Origin: Siphonodentalium dalli
Taxonomy: Eukaryota > Mollusca > Scaphopoda > Gadilida > Siphonodentaliidae
Assembly (NCBI GenBank): GCA_032622095.1
Contig: CP136067.1
Coordinates: 127,631,030-127,695,029, forward strand
Length of the DNA: 64,000 nt
Direction of reading: 5' to 3'
The notes under the pieces were generated by a model, which saw only the letters and a list, made by a program, of their open reading frames with translations, did not search any database and was not told the origin of the DNA. Positions 11,460-22,525 of this stretch are shown one piece after another (the first letter of the stretch is position 1; the number at the start of each line of letters is the position of its first letter). The position numbers and the translations under genes were made by a program.

Positions 11460-12592
11460 TGAGCAGCATTTCTATATACTCCGCGGACTCAAATTTAAAC
11501 TTGAAATACTACAAAAAGTAAATGTCCAAGCAGAGAAACTGCATTCATTTGCCATGTTTTCGGAACCAAGTATAGAAACAATAGTAGCAAGCAGAGTCCT
11601 TGTGTGTTTTCGCCCTGTCCTTTGGTTTCCTTCTTTGCTTCACGGTGTGTATTCTTTGGGTTACTTATATATTAATGACAACGATCCTCTAGTTAAGGTG
11701 TTCCAATATTTTATTCTGTGACGACGTATTATAGAAGCAGATACATTGTGAGGATGTACATGTATGACTGGAATGTCCGAAAACACACAAACTGGATCCA
11801 AAATTCTGGTCCAGTATTTATAGGAAATTGTCAATTTTGTTTGCAATATCAAGTGACATATGTTTGAACTGGGGTCTGTCAGAATGCATAACTCATATGT
11901 CACATTTGTGGTTTTTCCTGGGTTCACAAAGTACAGTGTACCTGAATGGCCAAATGGTCTGCACGCCTAAAATAACTTGTGTCTTTGTTGTCATCACATC
12001 TTGTACGTAACTACGCAATGTTATGATACTAAATATCAATATGTAATAAATTGTTTATATAAATTATTGCACAGGTACGTTCATGAATCCACCTCACCAT
12101 TCCTTGTGACCAACATTCCCAAGAGAGGACATCAGCTCTAAGTACGGTGTTGTGTCCTTACCCTGTTCCATATATATATATATATATATAATTATATTTC
12201 ATATAGACAATAATCACATTAATATTAATTTTTTTCATCGAGTGTCATTACTTTTCTTCTCTTTTCATTAAGTCCACTGCATACAGTTATAACACTATAT
12301 GGGGCATTCTCTTTCACATATAAGTTCTCATGTCAGATCGACATGTATAAACTATACTATTATACCATTAAGTTATAGAACCTCCTGTGTATAAGAATGA
12401 CAAATCATCATATTGTATTGATATGTGTAATGTTAATCAGCATCTTCTTCCTTATCATGTCGTGTTTGACATGGATGTTTACAGATAACAGAAAACCTTC
12501 TGTAATCCAGCATATCAAATTGATATGTGTAATGTTAATCATCATCTTCTTTATATAATTTATCAGATATAATAACTATTAATTTTCCTGTC
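11460..12592. other. Presumed intron or intergenic; AT repeat and local duplication
   Basis: No recognised coding sequence. An (AT)n tract lies near 12169-12191. The phrase TTGATATGTGTAATGTTAAT plus CATCTTCTT occurs at about 12417-12450 and again at 12515-12548, a local duplication with a roughly 98-bp offset. This is next to the 3' edge of the envelope-like remnant and could be part of a decayed terminal repeat, but no second LTR was found. Confidence 0.45.
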
Positions 12593-14390
12593 TCACAAGA
12601 CAGGAAGACCTTCATTATTCTTTATCTTGTGTTTTGTTAATTGTGGTCCAGTCATTTTCATATAGTCATCATCAACTACATATATTTTCTTATCTTTTGT
12701 GAATATTACTGGAGGATGTGTTGGATTGTCGTCTTTAAAGCGCAGAAGAACGTCAGTGTCAGCTTTCATCGTATTTCTGGCTATGTGTACATACTGGGGT
12801 ATCCAAGACTTCAGATCGACATCTTCTTGGAGAGTCACCCAATGCTATCTCATTTCTTTTGAAATTGGCTAATTCTTTCTGCCTAATATAGCGTTCACAT
12901 GTGAAGTGCCAAATGGTATATCTGCCTTTTATTAGCAGCATAATTACAACATAGGCAACCAATATCAGAACCATCTTGAGCCAGACAGGAACTTGGAAGC
13001 TGTCTTCCAGTACACATATTCTATTTAAATTAAGACTCCACTAACTGGGTCATTGGAATTGTATCCACATATTTTAAAGACTTTGAAATGGTGACATCTC
13101 ACTTCTTTGATCAATTTGTAAATAGGGGTTTCCACAATTTAAGCTTGGCTTCATTATATTTTGGTAAAATTTCTTCTCCAAAAGCTTTTATCATGTGGGA
13201 ATTAGTTCCACTGAAATAAGATTCAAATCTCATATTGCTGGAAGTTGCTGATAATTTAGTATCTAAGGAAAGAAGTCCTACTGGGGGTTGCACCACTCTA
13301 TAACTACTTCCTGCTTCTCACATGAGATTGAAAACTTTAAAGATTTAGTATTACTTATTACCCATAATGCTTTATCTAGTTTGGCAACACCAGGTAATAC
13401 AGCATTTGGATTAACCATAATTTGGAATTCTTTAGAAATAAATTTAGTATCATTTAGAAACAAGGCCAATTTACATTGTTCGTTTTCTGATATAGTATTT
13501 ATAACTCCATTAAATGTACAATAGTTTAGAACATTTCTTAAACACAAAGAATCTTCTGGATGGTTAATATATTTAGTCCTACTTGGGTCTATTATGAGAT
13601 ACTTACTTTCCAATTTGTATTTTGCAACCATATTTTTAAATTGTAAAGTTAATTTTGGTTTATCATTAGGAAATGGCAACGAATTAATTTTATACAACTC
13701 AAATTCATTTCTGATATCTATTAGTGTATTTTTACAATAATAATTATTTTATGGTTAGTTAGGATTCTACTAGTTCTTGGATTTTGATAGTATTTCCATA
13801 AGCTTGTAATTGGATCAAATGGTAAGTTAAGTTGATCAGGAAGTTGTTTTGTTAACTCTATAAGCATTTTTCTCAAAGTTTGGATGCTTATAACTCCTGG
13901 TGATATTCTATTTGAAGTTAAGATATTCATTTGGGTATGTAAATGCTTTGGATGAAACTGAGCACATAATCCCTAACTCATACATCCTCTTTGAAGTTTT
14001 GTCCAAGGATTTATTAAAATGTATTTCTATTTGTTTCATTGTTTTTATTAGATTGTTTATTTTGTGCCTATTTTCCTTAAGGTAATTTCGAGTTGGATCC
14101 ATGATGTTAAAACTTTCTATCATTACATGTTGGATCTTATTTGATTTTCGTTTAGTTTGTGAATATTATTTCTTATGCTTTCCAGATCAGATTCACTGGT
14201 TGTTCCGAACAGCCAGCTTAGACCATCACCTATAATTGGAAACAAAGATAGTTTACTTCTACCATTTGCATGTAGTGATTTATATGCTACAAATTGATTC
14301 ACTATATTCAGATATTCACTGTGTACTTCATTTAATTCCTTATTTAAACCGTCAAACGCATTGTCTACTTCAGTTGTTAAATTATGTTTG
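12593..14390 (-). pseudogene. Envelope-like glycoprotein remnant of a retroelement (broken)
   Basis: On the minus strand, consecutive open segments at about 14390-14124, 14123-13908, 13930-13721, 13697-13278, 13296-13111, 12974-12759 and 12838-12593 lie in different frames but follow one another. This is the pattern of a single decayed gene with frameshifts and stops. A WLFGT motif at 14201-14215 lies after an IGDGLS segment, as in the fusion-protein-like (class F) envelopes of invertebrate Gypsy- or BEL-type retroelements. A strongly hydrophobic segment near 12915-12975 fits a membrane anchor, followed by a charged tail of about 80 residues. There is no adjacent gag, protease or polymerase and no paired LTRs. 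The sequence is clearly non-functional and was not reconstructed. The assignment rests on motif and layout and could be wrong as to clade. Confidence 0.6.
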
Positions 14391-14769
14391 CTCCGGGGAA
14401 TGTACCTCCCATTACCATGGCTTCTTTATTTATACAGAAGAAAAAAAGACTATCTCGCGAACAAAGAGTTTATTTAACACACCCGTGCACAAATATGGCA
14501 CGGCAATTTGTTGAGCTCAGATTTAGTTGGTTGGTCTAATAAATTTTATGCACATGTGTCAATGGTTCTTCGCATCAATATCTCGACGACGACAATGTTT
14601 CCGCAACTAAAGGACGAAACTTGACGCACTTCACAAAAGACGAACGGCAACAAATCAATACCAGAGAGATTTCGCAAACAATGGTAATTAAAAATTATCA
14701 GTTATAAATATGTTGGTGCCACTGGAAGGTCACGCGAGCCCTCAAACATATTTAAGGCCTATACACGAT
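14391..14769. other. No gene recognised
   Basis: Short sequence between the envelope-like remnant and the next foldback element. Nothing is recognised. Confidence 0.4.
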
Positions 14770-15264
14770 GGGGAATCACGTGGTTTCGAGTTGATGAGTA
14801 CCATGCACGCATTCAAAATGGCCTAGGCGATCGCAAACACGATCAGAAACGAGGAAAAGTTAATAAACTAGGATAATGATATATTATTTACATAGTATTT
14901 TGTACCACAGCTAACTAAATTATGGAATTTGTCCTTGGTAATTAAACAATGTTTATTACACAATGAATAATAACAAGCAGCTACGAGCATGTGCTATGCT
15001 ATTTTTCAAACACGCTGATAGCTCATGGTGTGTCCAAACGTGTATTCCACGAACCTCCGCCGGGCAACTGTGGTCAGAGTGTTATAGAAACCACTGAGTC
15101 TTCCCGAACAAATAAGGTATGAACTTGTTTTAAAAACAAACATGCATATGCTCGCAGCAGTAAAAATGCCATCTTTTGTGTCAGTTCGTCATGTATTATG
15201 TTTGTGTGCGTGTGTACAGTTTGAATGCGTGGTACTCACAAACCTCGAAACCACGTGATTCCCC
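14770..15264. mobile_element. Foldback element with about 45-bp TIRs
   Basis: The left end GGGGAATCACGTGGTTTCGA continues to a GCACGCATTCAAA region. It is mirrored at 15220-15264 by TTTGAATGCGTGGTACTCA...CCACGTGATTCCCC. Arms differ by small indels, so the element is not recent. The 400-bp interior shows no coding frame. No convincing target duplication was found. Confidence 0.7.
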
Positions 15265-15305
15265 ACGTCTTGCCAAACATTTTGGCATTTGTTACATGTG
15301 ATTAA

Positions 15306-15697
15306 CCCTTTACCCAACAAACCGGCCACAACCGGCCAAATAAAGCTTCAACAGCCTAAAATATCTTCGGTCTGTCTCAATAGAACCATACACATATGGA
15401 TATCATTGGAACCGGCTCCTTGACCACATTGTGATAGTTACAGTTATGCCCTGTGCCAATGCATTCTCTTATATATGCGAGTCGACCATAGGTCGCCTCG
15501 CATATATAAGAGAATGCATTGGCCTAAAAAAAATCTTTTTTTAACACTTTTTACCTTTTTTTCTTATATTCTTTAACAATTTTATAATTTTTAATGTGTT
15601 AAGCCAATGCATTCTCTTATATATGCGAGGCGACCTATGGTCGACTCGCATATATAAGAGAATGCATTGGCACAGGGCCGTTCTGTTGGGTAAAGGG
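15306..15697 (+). mobile_element. piggyBac-type miniature element, copy 1
   Basis: The ends read CCCTTTACCCAACA and TGTTGGGTAAAGGG, flanked on both sides by TTAA (15302-15305 and 15698-15701). A TTAA target with CCC...GGG termini is diagnostic of piggyBac-like transposition. The 392-bp interior is non-coding and contains two 69-bp palindromes at 15455-15523 and 15603-15671. A second copy in the opposite orientation lies at 20842-21298. Confidence 0.88.
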
Positions 15698-15701
15698 TTA
15701 A

Positions 15702-16748
15702 CGAGACACATAATATAAGAAAAATGAGACAGTTGGAAATTCATAGCCCTCTTTCTATACTTTTACGATACTAGAAATCTTTAACGGTCACTATTAATTA
15801 TCCATGATATCATATCTGAGTATCACTGGAGGGAACTTATTTTTCTTGATTCAATAACATTTCATACATGATGTTTCATATCTCAAATAGCATATAGTCT
15901 GTTGATAAATGACACGTTGGTGTGAGATGAATTATAGGTCATAGATCCACAATTGAAGACCATATCGTTTAAAGGGGTACTGTACGCCAATTTCAATAAA
16001 TTCCCGGTAACAATTGCGATCTAATATCAATATTATATTTTAAAATAACGTATTTGAGTCGACGATGTCTACTGAAAACGTTCCGGTTAACAGGCTATCA
16101 TAAAAGTCAAATTGAATTATTTAATATAAATGAATTTATGGCTGGAGTCATAAAATGGCGAATTATGCCATTACGAGTTACCGTTCTTGAAATATCACAT
16201 GTTGGGTATCTTTTATCGACGGCCGTTTACGACGAACATTATTGAGTTGCGAACAAAACATGTTACATGCAAAAGGAAGTCCAGCTATAACCAATTTGGA
16301 AAAAAAGAGAAGAAACAAGATTCATAAAGCGTCAAGTATTTTTATAGGGGGTGAGATTGTTCGATGGAAGAGATTGCAGGCATCAATTGAACTTCCGGTT
16401 CATCCTGCAACCTGCGTCTTCTCCGGTGAAGGTCAAAAACATGGCGCGTAGTTTGAAATCGTAATATTTTTATTTCCAAGATCAATATTTTCCTCGCTAA
16501 ATTAGGTTTAGGGTGGATACACACATGCATGTAATCTCTGTAAATATCGTGTATTTGGAGTTTTACATGGATCATACACACCGTGTAATATGTGTCCGCT
16601 GACAACCCAATCATTGCGACTGTGTTTGACCACAGTGAGTTAAACTCTGAACCGCTGAAGCGCCGTTGACTGGGACGAAGTCGTCAGGCCGCTTAAAATA
16701 ATTATTCGCGCGATAACTGAAATGGTCGACGTTCTGTTTAAATCATTA
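15702..16748. other. No supported gene; short inverted matches to 19.9 kb
   Basis: TTTAAAGGGGTACTGTA near 15970 and GGGTGGATACACACATGCAT near 16509 both recur inverted near 19963-19978 and 19852-19884. This suggests opposed copies of one repeat on either side of the 16.7-18.8 kb element. Intervening sequence does not align by eye. Short open frames lack motifs. Confidence 0.45.
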
Positions 16749-18753
16749 GAGACCTTTCGCATCCTCACGTTTACGATTACGAATACGGATAGCTATTCGT
16801 AGTCGTAAGTCTATCCGTATGGCCAAAATGTCCTTTCGCAAAACGACTACGCGTAAGAGTTTTGACGAACACGTACCATCATTATTTCGTACCACTTTTT
16901 TACAACTCAAAGCGTGTGTTTGGTTACAGTCCCTTAATACTTCAATTAGCGTCTCATTTGCAACAATGCGATAATCATGACCTGTTTATATTGTCAATAA
17001 TTCGACCAGTCACAACGTACGACCAGGGATTCTCGTGATATATTGTGGCAATACAGGTATAAATGCCAGCTCATATATATGTGGTGGAAATTCAGTTCGT
17101 TGTTATCATGGATGACCTGATAGGCGTTATGCTGATGGGGGGAGAGCGGTTCCTAAATTTTGACCTCACATCAACCAGGACGCCACCACTTCAAGACCAT
17201 TTCAGTCCGCAATTTCATTTCAATGCGATTTCGGCAGGAAGACAGTCTAGCCAGATTATGCCACCCCCCACAATTTACGACAGAATTATCCATAATTGTC
17301 ATCATTATTATGTAATATGTATGTGCAAGGACGTGGCTAGAGGGTTTCCGTTGGGGGTGTGCACACGACTACGGGAAATAAACCAGGTCCCACCGGGCCG
17401 ACCATGGTTGTTCGGCCCGGTGTGAGAAAATTCAAAATTGTGAAATCTAAACAAGAAAATCGCAAAATCCTAGCATCTAGACTGACCTCAAGATTTCCTA
17501 GTGTTGGAAATTTCAAACCTCATACTCTCCCTTAGTTTGGAAATTTTCAGTCAACGATTTTAACCAAATGTAGTAAAACATTGTTTTCTTAAACTCATTA
17601 GCAGTTTTTTATTGGCCACGGGGAGGGACCAGGACACACCGGGCGAAAGTTTTTTTTAAACGTGAACAAGAAAATCGCAAAATCCTGGCATTTAGACTAG
17701 CCTCAAGCATTCATAGAGTTGGAAATTTCCAACTGATGACAATTGCAGTGTCAATTTTGACCAAATGTAGGACAATAATATTTTCTTAAATTAACTAGAA
17801 GTTTTTGACTGGCCACGGGGAGGGACCAGGACACAAGCTTTCCAAGTGTTGGAAATTTCCAACCTGACACCCCTAAGGTTGGAAAATTTTTAACTGGTGG
17901 CCATTTCAGTCCAAAATTTTTATCAAAAGAAGGAAAATATGCAAATATTGGTCCAAAAACAATAAATTCCCCACAATAAGTTGATTGGAAATCAAACTAC
18001 AAGAACATATTCAACCTATTGTTGGTGTGAAATTTCCAACTAATGTTGTGTCAGGTATGAAATTTCCAACTGTTGAAAAATTTGACCAAAGTTGGAGGGT
18101 GAGACACCCCCCCTCACCCCCCCCCCACCCCCTGTCGCCACGTCTCTGTGTATATGTATTGGAAATAAAATAACCTATCCTATCCAGGCCTATTACCTCT
18201 TTGGGTTTAGGAAATCAGACATAAGATTGCTGTGCTCGCTGATGTGCATCACTTCTGATTTGGTCCTATCAAATCGAAACAAAGTCGACACGGTGATGCC
18301 GGTGGGTGTGCCAAATATTATTTCAGTACCACCAAATCCATGTCAGTCGTGTATTTTTGGCGACTGGTTTCATAGTGCACTTCTATATATTACTGCAAAG
18401 TTTTGTGTCGCAGCCAGCGATTACTATCCGTTGTGAATAGCGATCTTATTTCGCGGGAAGCTCGAGATTCACGACGACGAGTACAGTGATTGCCAATCTA
18501 AACAGCACACCGAGGTCGTAGCTCAAAACAACTGGATGATTTACATGATATACATATACAGTCTCGAACGGAGTAAAGTGATATATTGCAGAAAATAAAT
18601 TTCAGGTGTTATTTGAGCTTATTAGAAACCATGAAATCGTAACCGTTATTGCGGATAGTAAAATACGACAACGATTAGAAAGTACACAAATGTTGGTGAC
18701 GTAGTACCCTATCCGTATCCGTAATCGTAAACGTGAGTTTTGCGAAAGGTCTC
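16749..18753. mobile_element. 2.0-kb TIR element with TA target duplication
   Basis: Termini GAGACCTTTCGCA...CTCACGTTTACGATTACG...TACGGATAG are inverted at 18708-18753, about 46 bp with few mismatches. TA dinucleotides flank both ends (16747-16748 and 18754-18755). A degenerate extra copy of the tip, CCTTTCGCAAAACGACTACG, lies at about 16831-16850. No transposase frame is recognised. A 2-bp TA target fits Tc1/mariner-type or similar superfamilies but is weak evidence alone. The interior holds the dispersed repeat at 17440-18090. Confidence 0.65.
17440..18090 (+). repeat. Dispersed repeat, copy 2 (three tandem modules)
   Basis: The lead phrase AACAAGAAAATCGCAAAATC occurs at about 17451 and 17664. 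The GGCCACGGGGAGGGACCAGG phrase occurs at about 17615 and 17812. This gives two modules of about 210 bp followed by a third containing the AAATCAAACTACAAGAACAT end. Copies at 541-870 (same strand) and 59025-59455 (opposite strand) share the last module. The stretch is followed by a C-rich tract at 18105-18131. Confidence 0.75.
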
Positions 18754-20399
18754 TATTGTCAGTATTCTATTGATGTTAATACCAGTGACGGCCTCTTCCA
18801 CAACGCAGGGGGCTATGACCCCCAACATACACGGGGAGCTATATTATCCCAGAAGCTACCGAATTCACCATGGCATATTTCCTCGACGGGGGTGTGCACG
18901 CAGCACCCTGAGTCCTGACACCCTGCTTTATAAATATCGTAGTCATGTCTGTCGTGTCTGTTTTCTACGAGTGATTAATCTAATATGCAGCAATTTATGC
19001 TATTCATATAATTATGAACATATTATACAGCTTTAAATTTGAATGCATGGTGTTGCTGTTTGTCTTCATTCGGCGAAAGGGTTGCCTAGCTACGAGTACC
19101 CAACTACGTCACCTTTCATCTCTGGTGTTATACAGTTATACATGTATACGCAAAATTTACAACTATGGAATATTTAAGTAAAACATATTGTAATTCTTGC
19201 CCAGATAATCCCGGCTGATACATTCAATTAACTCCCTTAGTTATTGGAAGCTTTCGAGAACCAGCCCCTCCCCCAATCATGGATTATGGTCGAAAATGTT
19301 ATAATTCAAGCTTGTGACAGGTAGGAGCTTGTTCAACCTTTGGCTTGAGAAACATATATATAAATGGGGGGGGGGGTGTCACTCTTTTTAATTTCAACGC
19401 TGTACCTGCATTATTTTTTGGCGCTATAATGAATATTTGCAATCCCAATAGAATTAATGTTATAACATGAGCTCGCTCTCAAATTATCAGAGAAATCTCA
19501 ACAAGCCGGTATCATCCTATAAAAGAATTCTGCATATTTAATTTTTGTGTTGGATGACCCTGTTTCCAAGAAATGACAGAAACAAATCAAGTATAAAATC
19601 GACCGGCTCTAATCCACTTTTCGAAATGAATTATAACTCGTGAAAAACAGCAACATATATCAGACAAGAATTACTCATTTCGGCATCCATGAAAGAAGAC
19701 ATGTTTATGACTGGCCTGAAATTTCTTGATGGCAGTTCGTTTGATAATGGCTTATAACTACTCACTGGTGAAATTGACCTCTCGCGCGCAGGTGATTAAT
19801 TTTGTCAATTATTGGTGTGGCCATGTAAAATACATGTATTTTACATACAGACATTACATGCATGTGTGTATCCACCCTTATGCGAAACTTGTATAACACA
19901 AACACAATCTAACTTGAAAGTTATGTCAATGGGAGTAAATAAAAAAATTGCCTATCTCTGTATACAGTACCCCTTTAACACTGTGGCATATTGTCAGTTG
20001 ATTGCCCCCAACTTGAGTGGACCAGACTGCATATGCATTTGTTTTCAATGGGCTGAAATATTTTTGGCTGCTGTATTCTTCATTATTACATAGATAGTAA
20101 TTAAATTCATTCTCGGCCAATTAATTATACCACGTGATCATGCCATATTCAGTGGTATCGGGTCACCCCTCCCGACATCACCCGTGTACGCGTCAGACGC
20201 AGGGTAATAAAGGTAATACAGGTAATGGAGGTCCTTTTCGATAACGGTTATCCCGTTAAAGTCCGTACTATAGATTTACCTTTCATTGATATTCAGATCA
20301 GAACAATTTCTTGGATTGTGGTTGGGGTAACATCAAAAATGGCAAGGTCGTCAATTATATTAGAAAAATCTGCGTTGTGTTCGTTTACTATAAGTTGAG
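18754..20399. other. No supported gene; poly-G tract and short inverted repeat
   Basis: A 98-codon frame starting inside the TIR (18740-19036) has a signal-peptide-like N-terminus but no further recognisable feature, so it is not called. A run of 11 G lies at 19366-19376. ATGTAAAATACATGTATTTTACAT near 19827 is a small palindrome. Short matches to 15.97-16.54 kb are inverted here. Confidence 0.45.
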
Positions 20400-21830
20400 A
20401 AATACTCATTAAATTTGTATGCAATAAGGCTGGCACAAGTGAGTTCAGTGCTTTTATATTTAACCGTTCATTTGAACAAGGAATTTTCCCCGAAAAAAAA
20501 ATGAAAATAGCAAAGGTTGTTCCAATCCGGAAAAATAACAATGCACACGAAATTTCCAACTATATAGACCAATCAGCATTCTTCCTACTTTTTCAAAGCT
20601 ATTAGAACGAATAATGCAAAAACGCCTGGTAGATTATTTTTAAGTGAGCACGATACATGCATATTGTACAAGCACCATTGCGGCTTCCGTCCAAACTACT
20701 CTACTTTTCATCAAATCTTACACATCATCTTCTCGACCAAATAGCCAATAACATTGATAAAACAACCAGGGATTCCACATTATATAACACTCGTCATAGA
20801 CCTCTCTAAAGCATTGGACACTATAAATCATGGTATATTAACCCTTTACCCAACAGAACGACCCTGTGCCAATGCATTCTCTTATATATGCGAGTCGACC
20901 ATAGGTCGCCTTGTATATATAAGAGAATGCATTGGCTTAACACATATTAAAAATGATAAAATTGTCAAAGAATGTAGAAAAATATTATAAAAATTGTCAA
21001 AAAATGTAAGAAATAATTATAAAATTGTTAAAGAATGTAAGAAAAAATGGTAAAAAGTTTTTAAAAAAGATTGTTTTTAGGCCAATGCATTCTCTTATAT
21101 ATGCGAGTCGACCTATGGTCGACTCGCATATATAAGATAATGCATTGGCACAGGGCATAACTGTAACCATCACAATGTGGTCAATGAACCGGTTCCAATG
21201 ATATCCATATTTGTATGGTGTTATTGAGACAGACCGAAGATATTTTAGGCTGTTGAAGTTTTATTTGGGCGTTTTTGGCCGTTTTGTTGGGTAAAGGGTT
21301 AATGTCAAATTTAGATCATTACGGGACAAATGGTACAGCCCTGTCTTGGTTCAAAAGCTATCTTGATAACAGATGACAATATGTTGAACTTCAGGGAAAT
21401 TAATACAAACTAATGGACATAACACGCGGAGTCCATCAAGGCTCCATACTCGGCCACATAGTTGTGTTAATCTACGCAAACGATATGCCAAATGAGTCAA
21501 CTATGAATATATTGTCGTACGCAGATGATACCACCTTAATGACTAGCGGGATAACGGCACCCGAAATGAAAGCTTTTTATGTGAACAATGAACTATGTAA
21601 TATCTACACTTGGATTGCTGCAACAAGCTTTCTATAAACACAGACACGAGCAATTACATGCTCATGCACCCGGAAAATAACGACACAAAATGGAACACAA
21701 TGAAAATCCTCCTAAATAACACAGAATTGAAACCATCCGTTTCAAGTATTTAGTAAACGTGATTTTTGACTAAATAACGGGCATACTAGAGTTATATTTC
21801 CTTGAAAAACTCAAAACATTGGGCGAAGAC
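20400..21830 (+). mobile_element. LINE reverse transcriptase, CR1/L2-like, split by insertion
   Basis: Decayed reverse transcriptase in non-LTR order: an FEQGIFPEK...KIAKVVPI block (about 20470-20530), CGFRPNYST (about 20690), IDLSKALDTINHGIL (about 20790-20840), then after the insertion SNLDHYG...ALSWFKSYLDNR (21305-21375), GVHQGSILG (about 21427-21453) and the YADDTTL catalytic box (about 21520). Stops and frameshifts are frequent, and no endonuclease domain or 3' end was found. The piggyBac-type element at 20842-21298 interrupts the frame. The clade is inferred from motif wording only. Confidence 0.8.
20842..21298 (-). mobile_element. piggyBac-type miniature element, copy 2, inserted in a LINE
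   Basis: TTAA at 20838-20841 and 21299-21302 flanks CCCTTTACCCAACA and GTTGGGTAAAGGG ends. The interior is the reverse of copy 1: the AACTGTAACCATCACAATGTG and TAGGCTGTTGAAG stretch lies on the right here and on the left there. Two 69-bp palindromes lie at 20868-20936 and 21081-21149, separated by 144 bp of AT-rich spacer (79 bp in copy 1). No coding sequence is present. Removing it with one TTAA restores continuity of the host LINE frame. Confidence 0.9.
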
Positions 21831-22064
21831 GTGGAAGTTCCAACCAAAGTGAAGTGTGGTCACTTATCAGGCCAGGCACGTATACATCCTGAATTCAACT
21901 GTTAATAATTACACACTATTGCTCAATGTCTATTGTATTTTGCCATTAATTTCCAAAAAAAGCTGAATCAGCTGATGTATTTAAAGGTACTCAATCCGAT
22001 TCGATGGTCACCATATCATCAGATTCCAACAAATTTTTTTGAAATACTTCTTCAGTTATCAGAA
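21831..22064. other. Spacer between LINE remnant and foldback element
   Basis: AT-rich sequence; no gene recognised. Confidence 0.4.
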
Positions 22065-22525
22065 TCGATTAAGAGGGGGGGGGGGGGGGGGGGGGGTTCA
22101 AGCTTGAACAATTTTGAATGGGGATTTCCATGCAAATCTCCGGAGCAAAAGTTACAGAGTTGCATATACTTCTGAGTATGATTTGATGTGGTATTGAAAA
22201 CAACAGGTACTTTTCTGGCGGTTCCGCTTGGTAAATTATAACATTTTGTAATAAATATATTTTTGAGAATATATTTCGGGAATTATATCACTTAATCTAC
22301 ATTTGAAAAATCAATATGAAATTCAAAAATAAATACACCAACATTATAATGGAACAAGTTCCAAGCGGACCCGCTATATAAATACCTGTTGTTTCCAAAA
22401 CCACATCAATGGATTCAAGTCACACTCGGTAGTATGTGCAACTCTTTAACTTAACGCCGCAGACATGCATGGAAATCCCCATTCAAAATTGGTCACTTAA
22501 CCTCCCCCTTAATTGCCCAAAAATA
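22065..22525. mobile_element. Large foldback element with poly-G arm
   Basis: The left arm (22065-22260) and right arm (22331-22525) are inverted copies. They share AATTTTGAATGGGGATTTCC, GAGTTGCATATACT/GAGTTGCACATACT, TGATTTGATGTGG/TGATGTGG and AACAACAGGTA. The left arm begins with 22 G (22075-22096), where the right arm has only a short C run, so the homopolymer has grown on one side. The right arm from 22436 outward is also inside the tandem duplication that follows. Confidence 0.7.

Noticed and set aside
12417-12548. LTR of the envelope-bearing element
   Set aside because: The duplication is only about 30 bp at a 98-bp offset. No TG...CA ends, primer site or partner on the other side of the remnant was found.
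18740-19036. 98-codon frame with a signal-peptide-like start
   Set aside because: The start codon lies inside the terminal repeat of the 2-kb element. The rest shows no cysteine pattern or known motif, and no splice context was found.
15970-19980. A single 4-kb element with ends at 15970 and 19980
   Set aside because: Only two short words (AGGGGTACTGTA and GGGTGGATACACACATG) are inverted at the two sides. The sequence between them does not align, so opposed copies of a short repeat are the simpler reading.
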